DNA of 64,000 nt from Georgenia ruanii (lineage in GTDB: Bacteria > Actinomycetota > Actinomycetes > Actinomycetales > Actinomycetaceae), in the NCBI RefSeq assembly GCF_009193175.1, contig NZ_VUKE01000012.1, positions 62,001-126,000 on the forward strand. Reading direction: 5' to 3'. The stretch's first letter is position 1, and each line of letters begins with the position of its first letter. The notes below the pieces were generated by a model that worked only from the letters and a program-made list of their open reading frames with translations, ran no database searches and was not told the DNA's origin. A program made the translations under genes and the position numbers. This document shows positions 54,588 to 63,400 of this stretch, piece after piece.

Positions 54588-56171
54588 ATGAAGGTCGCGT
54601 GCGTCGGTGGTGGTCCAGGAGGGTTGTTCTTCGCAACCTTGCTCAAGCAGCGGGACCCCGCGGCCGAGGTGGTGGTGTTCGAGCGCAATCGGTCGGACGA
54701 CACATTCGGCTTTGGGGTCGTGTTTTCCGATGCCACGCTGGCGCGAATCCACGAGGCGGACCCCGTTCTGCTGCGTGGCCTGCAGGACCAGGGCCGGCAC
54801 TGGGACGACATCGAGGTGCGCCTGAAGGGCGACCGGCTGCGCGTCGGTGGCAACGGGATGGCGGCAATCTCCCGGAAGACCCTCCTGCAGCTTCTGCAGG
54901 ACAGGGCGCGAGAGGTGGGTGTGGACCTGCGCTTCGAGGCCGAGGTGCCCGGCTTGCGCGCCTTGGACGGGTACGACGTGGTGGTTGGCAGCGACGGGGC
55001 GAATTCCCGGGTGCGCGAGGAGCTCGCGGCCGAGCTGGAGCCGTCGTTCGACGAGGCCACCGCGAAGTTCATCTGGTTCGGGACTCCCTACATGTTCGAG
55101 GGCCTGACCTTCGTGCACAAGCAGAGCCCGTACGGCACCTTCGCCGTCCACGGCTACCCGATCTCGGCAGACGTGAGCACCTTCATCGTCGAGACCGACG
55201 AGGCGACGTGGCAGGCCGCCGGCCTCGACGAGTTCGACACCACGCAGCCGCCCGGGCCCAGCGACGAGAAGACGCGGGCGTTCCTCGAGGACCTGTTCGC
55301 CGACGAGATCGACGGCCAGGGGCTGCTGGTGAACAACTCCCGGTGGGCCAACTTCCGCACCCGGCGTGCGCGCACGTGGCACGCCGGCAACGTGGCCATC
55401 CTGGGCGACGCCGCCCACACCGCCCACTTCTCGGTCGGCTCGGGCACCAAGATGGCCATGGAGGACGCCATCGAGCTCGCCCGCGCCCTCACCGAGCACG
55501 ACGACCTGGAAACGGCCCTGCGCGCCTACGAGTCCGCCGCCCGTCCGTCGGTCGAGAAGATCCAGGGCTCGGCCCGCCCGAGCCTGTCGTGGTGGGAGCA
55601 CTTCGGCCGTTACCACGAGGCGTTCGAGCCCACCCAATTCGCGTTCCACTTCATGAGCCGGAGCATCGGCCGGGACAAGATCGCCCGCCGCGACCCCGGC
55701 TTCATCGCCGAGGTCGACGCACACTGGCGTGCGCGGCACGGGGCGGAGCCCCGCCACACCCCGATGGCTCTCGGTGATGTCCACTTCTCGAAGCGTGTCG
55801 TCGACCTCGTGGAGGAGGGCTCCGGCCCCAGTCTCGAATGCGCGGGCACGCGCCTGGAGCTTGCGTCGACCGTGCCGGGGCGGGGCCCGTGGGGTCTCTG
55901 GTTCGAGGCGCCGGAGACCGAGAGCGGCCTGCCGACCGCCATTGAGCGGCTCCGCGGGTACCTGGCGACCGCTCCCGCCGCCGTCGTTGTCCATGGCGGC
56001 ACCGCGCTCACCCGGGTCCTGGTTGCTGAGCAGGCCCGACTCGTCGAGGGTGTCCCGGCGGCCGTCGTCGAGGCCGAGCCGGACGCTGACCGGGTCACCA
56101 CCCTGCTGCTCTCCGGCCGCGCCGACCTGGTCGCGGTCCCCGCTGTCGCGAGGGAGCGCGCACATGCCTGA
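54588..56171 (+). CDS. Salicylyl-/anthraniloyl-CoA hydroxylase-like FAD monooxygenase
   Basis: A 527-residue flavoprotein. VACVGGGPGGLFFATLLKQRDP (FAD Rossmann loop), RNRSDDTFGFGVVFSD and GDAAHTAHFSVGSGTKMAMEDA (Asp274 in the second FAD motif) closely follow salicylyl-CoA 5-hydroxylase (SdgC) and the monooxygenase half of 2-aminobenzoyl-CoA monooxygenase/reductase. Those enzymes carry a full Old Yellow Enzyme domain of about 370 residues after this. Here only about 130 residues remain; pieces such as VVHGGTALTR and DRVTTLLLSGRADLVAVPA recall the end of that barrel. So hydroxylation of an aryl-CoA is likely and the reductase half is reduced. Start ATG 54588 has GGGAGG upstream. Its stop overlaps the CoA-ligase gene by 8 bp. 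Confidence 0.86.
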   Translation: MKVACVGGGPGGLFFATLLKQRDPAAEVVVFERNRSDDTFGFGVVFSDATLARIHEADPVLLRGLQDQGRHWDDIEVRLKGDRLRVGGNGMAAISRKTLLQLLQDRAREVGVDLRFEAEVPGLRALDGYDVVVGSDGANSRVREELAAELEPSFDEATAKFIWFGTPYMFEGLTFVHKQSPYGTFAVHGYPISADVSTFIVETDEATWQAAGLDEFDTTQPPGPSDEKTRAFLEDLFADEIDGQGLLVNNSRWANFRTRRARTWHAGNVAILGDAAHTAHFSVGSGTKMAMEDAIELARALTEHDDLETALRAYESAARPSVEKIQGSARPSLSWWEHFGRYHEAFEPTQFAFHFMSRSIGRDKIARRDPGFIAEVDAHWRARHGAEPRHTPMALGDVHFSKRVVDLVEEGSGPSLECAGTRLELASTVPGRGPWGLWFEAPETESGLPTAIERLRGYLATAPAAVVVHGGTALTRVLVAEQARLVEGVPAAVVEAEPDADRVTTLLLSGRADLVAVPAVARERAHA

Positions 56172-58257
56172 GCTGGTCACCATGGGCACAACCACGGCCA
56201 CCGGGGTCGACGCCGACCTGTCCGCACTCTTCGCGCCCCGCGGCGTCGTAGTCGTGGGCGCCTCCCGGACGGGCACCAAGCTGGGTTCCGTGATGGCGCG
56301 GTCACTGCAAGCGTTCGGCGGGCCGCTCGCCCTGGTCAACGCCCGCAACCCCGACCCTGCGGTCGGGCTGTACCCCTCTGTCGCCGCAGCCGCCGACACA
56401 CTGGGGGAGCCACTGGACCTCGCCGTGTTGTGCGTGCCCGCCGGGGCGTGCGCGGACGCGCTCAAGGACGCTGCGGCCGCCGGCGTGCGTGCGGCGCTGG
56501 TGTGCGCGGGCGGGTTCGCCGAGGCGGGCGGTGATGGCGTCGCCTATCAGGAGCGGCTCGTGGCCGCGTCGCGTGCGAGCGGTGTGCGTCTGCTCGGCCC
56601 CAACACCTCCGGGTTCCTCATCCCGCACCGCCGCCTCACCGCCAGCTTTGTGCCCGGTGTGGGCGACGTGCCCGCTGGCGCCGTCGCCGTGGTCGCCGCC
56701 AGCGGCGGAGTGAACCACGCGCTCGCGTTCCTGCTGGCCGACGCCGGTGTCGGCGTCAGCCTGGCCGTTGGCCTGGGCAACGCCACCGACGTCGACGCCG
56801 CCGACGTCCTGGAGCACCTGGTCGGCGACGACAGCACCGAGGCGGTGGCTCTCCACGTGGAGTCGGTGGGCGATGGACCCCGGCTGTACGCGGCGGTGCG
56901 GCGGCTCACCCGCACGAAGCCCGTGGTCGCGCTCGTCGTCGGGCGCAACGACGTCGCCGAGTTCGCCGCATCCCACACCGGGGCGTTGGCCACCTCCTGG
57001 CGCACCACCCGTGCCGTGCTGCGCCAGGCCGGCGCCGTCCTCGTCGACGACGAGCGCGCCCTGGTCGACGCCGTCGCCACCCTCTCGCACAGCCGCCTGC
57101 AGCCCAACCCCGACCCGGGCGTAGGCATCGTCACCGCCCAGGCGGGGCCCGGGCTGATCCTTCTCGACGCGCTGCGCGGCGCCGGGGTGCGGACCCCCAC
57201 GCTGACGGAGGACACGCAGGCGCGTATCGCCGGGCTGCTGCCGCCCATGACGTTCCAGCGCAACCCCGTCGACACCGGCCGCCCGGGGGAGACGTTCGGC
57301 GACGTGCTGACCGCCGTGGCCGCCGATGCCGGCGTGGACGTCGTGGCCGCGTACGCGCTGGCCGAGCTCGGCAGCACAGAGCAGCTGGCGGCCGCGGCGG
57401 CTGCAACGGCGACGGAGGGTGCACCGGTCGTGGCGGGTTTGGGTGGCAGCCCGACCGAGGCGGGTGAGCTGCGGCATCAGCTGCACGCCGCCGCCGTCGC
57501 GTCGCACCTGTCGCCCACCGCGCTCGCGACGGGCGTGGCCGCCCTGGTCGAGGACGCCCGGCTGGCGCACCTCGCGCAACAGCCCGACGCGGAGGGCGCG
57601 TTCGATGGCCGGTCGGTTCTCGTCGGTCGTGCGTGGGACGAGGACCAGGCGAAGTCCGTCATCGAGGACCTAGGGCTGCGGGCGATGCCGCGGCGAGCGT
57701 GCGACGACGAGGAGTCGGCCCACCGAGCGCTCGACGCCCTGGGCGGCCCTGTCGCCGTCAAGCTGCTCGACGCCGCCGTCCTGCACAAGACGGAGATCGG
57801 CGGGGTGCAACTGGGCGTGCGGTCGCACGCCGAGCTCGACGACGCGCTGACTGCGCTGCGCGCAGCGGGAGCGTCCCGCTACCTCGTCGAGGCAATGGCC
57901 CCGTCCGGTGTCGACCTCATCGTCGGCGCTCACCGCGACGCGGTGTTCGGGCCCATCGTGCTTCTCGGCCTGGGCGGCACCCAGGCGGAGGCCCTGGCCG
58001 ACGTCACCATGCGCCTGGTTCCCGTGAGCACGGCCGAGGCCGCCGCCATGCCGGACGAGCTCCTCGGTGCGGCCCTGCTCGACGGATGGCGCTCCGGCCC
58101 GCGCCTGGACCGAGGCGAGCTGGCTCGTGTGGTGCGTGCCCTCGGTACACAGCTGGCTGCCGATCCCGGCCTGCAGAGTCTGGAGATCAACCCGCTGCGG
58201 CTCACCCACGACGGGCTGATCGCGCTCGATGCCGTGATCACTGCGATCGAGAACTGA
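56164..58257 (+). CDS. NDP-forming acyl-CoA synthetase (acetate-CoA ligase family)
   Basis: A 697-residue fused alpha-beta subunit enzyme that makes acyl-CoA thioesters with ATP, releasing ADP. The CoA-binding domain opens with LFAPRGVVVVGASRTGTKLGSVMARSL. The phosphohistidine is probably His271 in ASHTGALATSW. The C-terminal ATP-grasp part shows AVKLLDAAVLHKTEIGGVQLGV, VEAMAPSGVDLIVGAHRDAVFGPIVLLGLGG and SLEINPLRL. ATG 56164 overlaps the monooxygenase stop, so they are coupled. It probably activates the aromatic acid that the monooxygenase hydroxylates, as the SdgA/SdgB step does with a different ligase class. Confidence 0.9.
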   Translation: MPELVTMGTTTATGVDADLSALFAPRGVVVVGASRTGTKLGSVMARSLQAFGGPLALVNARNPDPAVGLYPSVAAAADTLGEPLDLAVLCVPAGACADALKDAAAAGVRAALVCAGGFAEAGGDGVAYQERLVAASRASGVRLLGPNTSGFLIPHRRLTASFVPGVGDVPAGAVAVVAASGGVNHALAFLLADAGVGVSLAVGLGNATDVDAADVLEHLVGDDSTEAVALHVESVGDGPRLYAAVRRLTRTKPVVALVVGRNDVAEFAASHTGALATSWRTTRAVLRQAGAVLVDDERALVDAVATLSHSRLQPNPDPGVGIVTAQAGPGLILLDALRGAGVRTPTLTEDTQARIAGLLPPMTFQRNPVDTGRPGETFGDVLTAVAADAGVDVVAAYALAELGSTEQLAAAAAATATEGAPVVAGLGGSPTEAGELRHQLHAAAVASHLSPTALATGVAALVEDARLAHLAQQPDAEGAFDGRSVLVGRAWDEDQAKSVIEDLGLRAMPRRACDDEESAHRALDALGGPVAVKLLDAAVLHKTEIGGVQLGVRSHAELDDALTALRAAGASRYLVEAMAPSGVDLIVGAHRDAVFGPIVLLGLGGTQAEALADVTMRLVPVSTAEAAAMPDELLGAALLDGWRSGPRLDRGELARVVRALGTQLAADPGLQSLEINPLRLTHDGLIALDAVITAIEN

Positions 58258-58434
58258 CGCCCGCGGCTTCGTGGGCCCTACGCGATCACCGTGCGGGAAA
58301 GGTGCGGAGGGCATTGATGGAATCTCCTAAATGGCTCGCCGCGTCCTCCGCCGGGGTTGGGGCGGGCCTGGGCGAACGCCGCGAACTGCCGGCTGCTGCG
58401 GTGTTTCGGCGCGGGTCCGTCCTGTGGAACCAGA

Positions 58435-58471
58435 CGTTCCGTTACCGAGCGACGAGTTGCTGTTACGTTAC
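58435..58471 (+). repeat. Two 11-bp direct repeats upstream of aldehyde dehydrogenase
   Basis: CGTTCCGTTAC (58435-58445) and TGTTACGTTAC (58461-58471) match at 9 of 11 bases and are 26 bp apart, 72 bp before the aldehyde dehydrogenase start. They may be operator half-sites. The region is richer in A and T than its neighbours. Confidence 0.35.
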
Positions 58472-58542
58472 AAATGGGGCGCCCTCGCTGCCGTTCGGCG
58501 GTGGTGTGCTCACTGTCGGCACGATGGAGTGGAGAGGTGGAA

Positions 58543-60027
58543 ATGGCCAGCACCGCGTCAAAGAACATCGTCAGTAACGCCTGGTCCTCCGCGAACGAGG
58601 AGGACGCGTTCGATGTGGAGGACCCCGCGACGGGTGCGGTGCTCGCTCGGGTGCAGGGCAGCGGTCCGGATGAGGTCGGTGCCGCGGTGCGACGCGCCCA
58701 CGACGCGTTCCTGACGTGGCGTGAACTGACAGGCCGGGAGCGAGGTCAGTACCTGTTTGGGGCGGCGGACAGCCTTGGTGCCCACACCGACGAGCTGGCC
58801 GAGCTGCTGTCCGCCGAGAACGGGAAGCCCGTCAGGGACGCCAAGGAACTCGACCTGCAGATGCTCGTGGGATCGTTCCGGTTCTTTGGCGGCCTTGCCG
58901 ACAAGCTGCCCGGCTCGTTTCTGACGCAGGGCTCGGTCAACGTCGGCACCGTCCGTGAGCCGTTCGGGGTAGTCGCCGGGATCATCCCGTTCAACTGGCC
59001 CCCGATCCACCTCGGCGGAAAGGTCGCCCCGGCGCTCGCGGCCGGCAACACGGTGGTCCTGAAGCCCGGCGAGCAAGCCCCACTGACAATCCTGCGCATC
59101 GTGGAGATTCTCAATGAAGTCCTGCCCGCCGGTGTGGTCTCCGCAGTGGCGGGCGGTGCCGCCGTGGGGATCGCGCTGACTGCGCACCCGCTAGTGCGCA
59201 TGATCTCCTTCACGGGTTCCCCGGAGTCCGGGACCGCGGTGCTGAAGGCAGCGGCGGAACGCCATGTCCCTGTGCTGACCGAACTCGGCGGGAAGAACCC
59301 GTTCATCGTGTTCGACGATGCGGATCTTGATCGCGCCGTCTACGACGCCGTCGAGGGCGCCTTCTTCAACAAGGGCGAGGCATGCACTGCGGCGTCCCGC
59401 ATCCTCGTGCAGGACGGTGTCCACGAAGAGTTCGTGCGCCGCTTCGCCGACGCCGTCTCCAAGCTCCGGGTCGGCGACGGTCGTGACGACGGCACGCATG
59501 TGGGCCCATTGGTCAGCCGGCAGCAGCAGGCGAAAGTCGCCGAGTACATCAACGTGGGCGTTGGCGAGGGGGCCACCATCACGGCGCAGGCGGCCCTTCC
59601 CGACGACGAGGACCTTCGCGACGGGTTCTTCGTGCAGCCGACCGTGTTCACCGGCGTCGAGCCGGGGATGCGAATCGCCCAGGAGGAGATCTTCGGGCCG
59701 GTCACCTGCGTGATGAGGTTCTCCACCGAGGACGAGGCGGTGGAGATTGCCAACGGCACTCGGTACGCCCTTGTCTCGGCCGTTTACACTCGCAACAGCG
59801 ACGTGGCGACACGCGTCGCGCGGCGTGTCGAAGCAGGGGTGGCGTTCATCAACAACTACTTCCGCGCCTTTCTGGGCTCCCCGTTCGGTGGCACGAAGGC
59901 CAGCGGCTCGGGTCGCGAGCACTCGGCGGACACGTTGCTCGAGTTCACGTATGCGAAGGCGCTGCGAGCCCCGTCGGGCGAGGGCGTAGTACCCCGGTGG
60001 GGTGCGATCTCGGAGATCTTCGACTGA
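58543..60027 (+). CDS. Aldehyde dehydrogenase
   Basis: A 494-residue NAD(P)-dependent aldehyde dehydrogenase. It has GVVAGIIPFNWPPIHLGGKVAPALAAGNTVVLKP (cofactor and catalytic Asn), the general base Glu247 in TELGGKNP, the nucleophile Cys281 in FFNKGEACTAASR, and EEIFGPV near the end. IPFNWP-PIH differs from the more common IPWNFP-x-x and resembles aromatic and vanillin-type aldehyde dehydrogenases. ATG 58543 has GGAGAGGTGG upstream. It lies 285 bp after the CoA ligase, with its own repeat-bearing promoter region. It would oxidise an aromatic or aliphatic aldehyde to the acid used by the ligase. Confidence 0.93.
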   Translation: MASTASKNIVSNAWSSANEEDAFDVEDPATGAVLARVQGSGPDEVGAAVRRAHDAFLTWRELTGRERGQYLFGAADSLGAHTDELAELLSAENGKPVRDAKELDLQMLVGSFRFFGGLADKLPGSFLTQGSVNVGTVREPFGVVAGIIPFNWPPIHLGGKVAPALAAGNTVVLKPGEQAPLTILRIVEILNEVLPAGVVSAVAGGAAVGIALTAHPLVRMISFTGSPESGTAVLKAAAERHVPVLTELGGKNPFIVFDDADLDRAVYDAVEGAFFNKGEACTAASRILVQDGVHEEFVRRFADAVSKLRVGDGRDDGTHVGPLVSRQQQAKVAEYINVGVGEGATITAQAALPDDEDLRDGFFVQPTVFTGVEPGMRIAQEEIFGPVTCVMRFSTEDEAVEIANGTRYALVSAVYTRNSDVATRVARRVEAGVAFINNYFRAFLGSPFGGTKASGSGREHSADTLLEFTYAKALRAPSGEGVVPRWGAISEIFD

Positions 60028-60209
60028 GGAGGAGTCCGGCACCTCTGAGGCCCCACAGGGTCGGAGGATAGCCCCTGTCGGTCGCGCGTCCCCGAGCGGG
60101 TAAGCCCGGGAAACTCTGCTGTTCGCAAATAACCATGCAATGACGTAGGCACATCGGTCGCTGGAATAAGGCGGAGGTCGTCGGATCTAAGCCGAACGAG
60201 AGGAGTACC

Positions 60210-61121
60210 ATGGATCGGCTCAACGTGGGTATCTTCGTGCCATCGGCAGCAATGGTGGTCGCACAGGCCGCCGGGTTCTTCGCGGCCCAGGACCTCGCAG
60301 TCACGTACGAGCGTGTGGAGTCCTCCGAAGCCCAGTTCCGTGATCTAGCGGGTGGGCGCTACCAGTTCGTGCACACAGCGTTCGACAACGTCCCCAACTA
60401 CCGGCTGAACAGGCAGAACCCACTTGGCGACCGCTTCCAGGTCAGCGTGGTGTTTGCACTGGACCGCGGCATGGACCTCACCGTCGTCGGTGCCCCGGAG
60501 GTGGAGTCCCTGGCCGATCTTCGGGGCCGCGTCGTCTCCGTCGACGCTCTCGACACGGGGTTCGCGTTCGTGCTGTTCGACATCCTGGCGTCGGCAGGCC
60601 TCGAACGTGACGTCGACTATGAGGTCGTCCGTCACGGCGGTGTCGCGTCGCGCTTCGACCGCCTGCTCGCCGGCGACGCATCCGCCACACTGCTCAGCAA
60701 CGGGCTCGAGCTTGTCGCGATGGCTCGGGGCCTGAACCGGTTGGCGCGCTACGAGGACGTCGTCACGCCGTACCTCGGGGGTGTGATCGCCGCGGCCGAT
60801 GCGTGGCTTGATGGCCACGGCAAGCTCGCGTCGCGGTTCCGTGCGGCGTACGAAGAGGCGCTGCGGTTCGTTCTGGACCCCGTCAACCGCACCGACGTCG
60901 TCGCGCAGGTCGCTGCAGCGCGAGGGATTCCGGTGGAGCGAAGCGAAGCGATCGTGGGTGCAGAACTGTCCGACACCGGTCTGGCGCGCTCGACGTCGAT
61001 CGATCCCCGGGCGGTCGAGACCGTTCTCCGGCTCCGCGCTGCATGGGGCGGTTTCGAGGAGGAACTGGACATCGCCGCCCTAGCATCCGCGGATTCGGAG
61101 CTCTTCGCGCGGGAGCGGTGA
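60210..61121 (+). CDS. NMT1/SsuA-like solute-binding protein without signal peptide
   Basis: A 303-residue protein with the NMT1/THI5-like binding fold: LNVGIFVPSAAMVVAQAAGFFAAQDLAVTYERVESSEAQFRDLAGGRYQFVHTAFDNVPNY, then VESLADLRGRVVSVDALDTGFAFVLFDILASAGLERDVDY. GAGAGGAGT just before ATG 60210 fixes the start, so there is no signal peptide or lipobox and the protein should be cytoplasmic. It could be an intracellular sensor or carrier, or an enzyme-like THI5 relative. It lies between the aldehyde dehydrogenase and tauE genes. It could also be an exported paralogue that lost its signal. Confidence 0.82.
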   Translation: MDRLNVGIFVPSAAMVVAQAAGFFAAQDLAVTYERVESSEAQFRDLAGGRYQFVHTAFDNVPNYRLNRQNPLGDRFQVSVVFALDRGMDLTVVGAPEVESLADLRGRVVSVDALDTGFAFVLFDILASAGLERDVDYEVVRHGGVASRFDRLLAGDASATLLSNGLELVAMARGLNRLARYEDVVTPYLGGVIAAADAWLDGHGKLASRFRAAYEEALRFVLDPVNRTDVVAQVAAARGIPVERSEAIVGAELSDTGLARSTSIDPRAVETVLRLRAAWGGFEEELDIAALASADSELFARER

Positions 61122-61617
61122 TTGCGCGTCGGCCCCGCCACGGCGCCCGGTGCCGGCCGTACGGCGAATGCTGGAGTGAGAAGTTTGGCGGTGGGCAGCT
61201 CAGATCCGAAGCGGCACCCTGTCACCGGCCCGGAGCGCCGATCTAAGGGTTAATTCTGACCGTCCAAGTCAACATGCCCCCACCGGACCCGTGTGAGTCA
61301 ACTCAGAAATAGGTCGTGGGCACCCCCAAACTCCTCTCGCATTGATGCACCACGTACGTGGGCTGATCGCGAACAGTCAGATGCCTGGTCCTGCGGCGCC
61401 GCTTCATAACCAGGGATTCGAAGCGCGTTGGCGGCTTCTCTGGGCACTCGGTACTTGGCCGGATCGCCGTCGGCCACGTGTGGCGAGCCGACGTGCTTGG
61501 AGGCGGGTGGTGAGTCCAGGGTCTGCTGACCGGGGATGGCTCTCCTCCCGCGTAGCGACGGGACCGTCTACGGGCTCCGAGTGGGCCTTGAAGGGTAAGC
61601 CCACCGGGACGACAACC
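61122..61617. other. Intergenic region between convergent genes
   Basis: About 500 bp between the NMT1-like gene and the convergent tauE-like gene. No gene is supported, and no clear terminator hairpin, repeat or RNA was seen. Open frames here lack ribosome sites and family resemblance. Confidence 0.5.
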
Positions 61618-62379
61618 TCAGAAGAACAAGATGCGCGCGATGGCGACGATGCCGATCGCCACGATGACGACGCGAAAGGCCAGGTCGGGGATCCGCCGGC
61701 CGACCCGAGCGCCTATCTGCCCACCGATGATCGCGCCAAGCGCTACGACGCCTGCGGCGGCCCAGTCGATCTCGCTGATCAGCACGAAGACAACGGCGGC
61801 CGCAGCATTGGCGGCGGCGGCCAGGACGTTCTTGAGCGCATTGGCCCGCTGCATCCCACCCGGCAGCGCAATCGAGAGGACCGAGAGCAGGATGACGCCT
61901 TGGGCAGCCCCGAAGTAGCCGCCATAGACGCCGGTGAGACCCACTCCGAGCGCGAGCTTGCCGCTCACCGTCCGCGGAGCGCCGAGGGCCACCCGTCGTG
62001 CGGAAAGCCAGGTCTTGATCCGCGGGCCGGCGATAATGAGCACGCACGCGAGCACGATGAGCAGCGGCACCACCCAGGAGAAGACCTCCTCGGGCAGCAC
62101 GAGCAGCAGCAGTGCCCCGGCCACGCCACCCGCGACCGAAGCAATCGCGAGGCGCCAGGCGGTCCCGCCGTTGCCACGCAGCTCACCGCGGTAGCCCAGC
62201 GCACCGGAGATGTTCCCTGGCAGGACGCCGATGTTGTTGGTGACATTGGCCAGCACCGGCGGGAGCCCCACCATCAGCAGCGCAGGGAAGGTAACGAGCG
62301 AGCCGGATCCGACAACGGCGTTGATCGTTCCGGCGGCTGTGCCAGCTACCACGAGAAGGAGGACGTCGGCCCAGGACAT
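61618..62379 (-). CDS. TauE/SafE-family membrane transporter
   Basis: A 253-residue membrane protein with about eight TM segments. It opens with ADVLLLVVAGTAAGTINAVVGSGSLVTFPALLMVGLPPVLANVTNNIGVLPGNISGALGYR, the TauE/SafE signature (the GG-G-S and TN motifs). The repeat half contains GLTGVYGGYFGAAQGVILL. Members export sulfite, sulfoacetate or related anions. ATG 62379 with GAAGGGA upstream is preferred to a start 14 codons earlier. It is divergent from a GntR gene, with matching palindromes between, so that regulator probably controls it. Confidence 0.92.
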   Translation of the reverse strand: MSWADVLLLVVAGTAAGTINAVVGSGSLVTFPALLMVGLPPVLANVTNNIGVLPGNISGALGYRGELRGNGGTAWRLAIASVAGGVAGALLLLVLPEEVFSWVVPLLIVLACVLIIAGPRIKTWLSARRVALGAPRTVSGKLALGVGLTGVYGGYFGAAQGVILLSVLSIALPGGMQRANALKNVLAAAANAAAAVVFVLISEIDWAAAGVVALGAIIGGQIGARVGRRIPDLAFRVVIVAIGIVAIARILFF

Positions 62380-62470
62380 GGGGTTCCCTTCAGGGTCAGG
62401 GGCTTCCGGATGTACGGGCAACTACGACGTCGCGCGGCACTGATCCAGGTGCGTATGCAAAACCTTACTG

Positions 62471-62482
62471 ATTGCATGCAGT
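62471..62482. promoter_or_regulatory. Palindrome 1, candidate GntR/FCD operator
   Basis: ATTGCATGCAGT is one mismatch from the palindrome ATTGCATGCAAT. It lies 92 bp upstream of the tauE-like start and 139 bp before the gntR start. FCD-type GntR regulators bind 12-bp palindromes of this sort (compare ATTGTATACAAT). Confidence 0.5.
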
Positions 62483-62538
62483 CAGGGCAAGCTGCCCGAT
62501 TATTGGGCCGGGGCGATCCTCGCCGGCTTCAGCCATGG

Positions 62539-62550
62539 ATCGCATGCAAT
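62539..62550. promoter_or_regulatory. Palindrome 2, candidate GntR/FCD operator
   Basis: ATCGCATGCAAT is one mismatch from ATTGCATGCAAT in the other arm, centred 68 bp from the first copy and 71 bp before the gntR start. Two copies in one divergent promoter support joint control of both genes. Confidence 0.5.
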
Positions 62551-62620
62551 TCGGCAGTACGCGCACGCGAACCAGTTGCTTTCGTATGTCGGTACCGGAT
62601 GGCGCGACTAGGATCGGGTC

Positions 62621-63340
62621 GTGGCTGAGGGTGCGGTGGTGGACGGTGTGCGTGCCGACGAGGAGACCGTCGGTGCGGCGGACAGGATTGCGGCGGGGTT
62701 GCGACGCAAGGTGGCCAGCGGTGAGCTTCCGCTCGGGTCGTGGCTGCGGCAGAGCGCGATAGCGGAGGAGTTCGGGACCAGCCGGACGCCGGTGCGTGAG
62801 GCGATCCAGGCCCTCACCGCGACCGGCGTGGCGGAACTCATTCCCAATCGAGGTGCACGGATCCGGGTACCGACTGTCCGCGAAATCCAGGACGGGTATC
62901 GGGTGCGCGCCGAGCTCGAAGGTCTGGCGGCTTCGATCGCCGCCCGTTACGCCACCCAGCACCAGATCGAGCAGCTGCGAGAGGCGGAACGGCTGTTCGA
63001 GACTGCAGTCGCGGACGTCGTCGCTGGAGAGGAAGGCCTGGAGGAGGGCCGGCAACGGTGGACCCGTGCCAACGACCGGTTCCACGACATCATTCTCGAT
63101 GCCGCGAGAAACCGGACGCTGTCAGCGGCTCTTGAGTGGTTGCACCTGACCCTGCCAAGGAACCTCACCTGGAACGAGCTCAGCCGCGACCCCAGGCTGA
63201 TGCAGACCAACGTCGCTCAGCACAGTGCGATCCGGGAGGCCATCGAGCGCGGTGACGCGGGGGCGGCCCGCGAGGCCGTGATCGCACACGTGATGAGCTC
63301 AGCCGAGGTGGTCTCGATCGGACTTGGAGATCAGTCGTAA
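62621..63340 (+). CDS. GntR-family (FCD subfamily) transcriptional regulator
   Basis: A 239-residue regulator. The GntR winged helix is AADRIAAGLRRKVASGELPLGSWLRQSAIAEEFGTSRTPVREAIQALTATGVAELIPNRGARI. The FCD ligand domain follows, with RAELEGLAASIAARYAT, FHDIILDAARN and HSAIREAIERGDAGAAREAVIAHV supplying the Asp and His metal ligands. GTG 62621 starts it. FCD members bind organic acids. It lies divergent to tauE and 60 bp from the convergent hydrolase gene end. Confidence 0.93.
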   Translation: MAEGAVVDGVRADEETVGAADRIAAGLRRKVASGELPLGSWLRQSAIAEEFGTSRTPVREAIQALTATGVAELIPNRGARIRVPTVREIQDGYRVRAELEGLAASIAARYATQHQIEQLREAERLFETAVADVVAGEEGLEEGRQRWTRANDRFHDIILDAARNRTLSAALEWLHLTLPRNLTWNELSRDPRLMQTNVAQHSAIREAIERGDAGAAREAVIAHVMSSAEVVSIGLGDQS

Positions 63341-63400
63341 GGGGTCAGCTCCGGCGGCCCGTAGTGGCCGGGAGCCGAAAGGGGCGAGCACGTCGGTTGT

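Noticed and set aside
58317-58577. An 86-codon frame with GGAGG before its ATG, upstream of the aldehyde dehydrogenase
   Set aside because: It has a plausible ribosome site, but the protein has no recognisable feature and ends inside the dehydrogenase gene. It could be a regulatory uORF, but the evidence is too thin.
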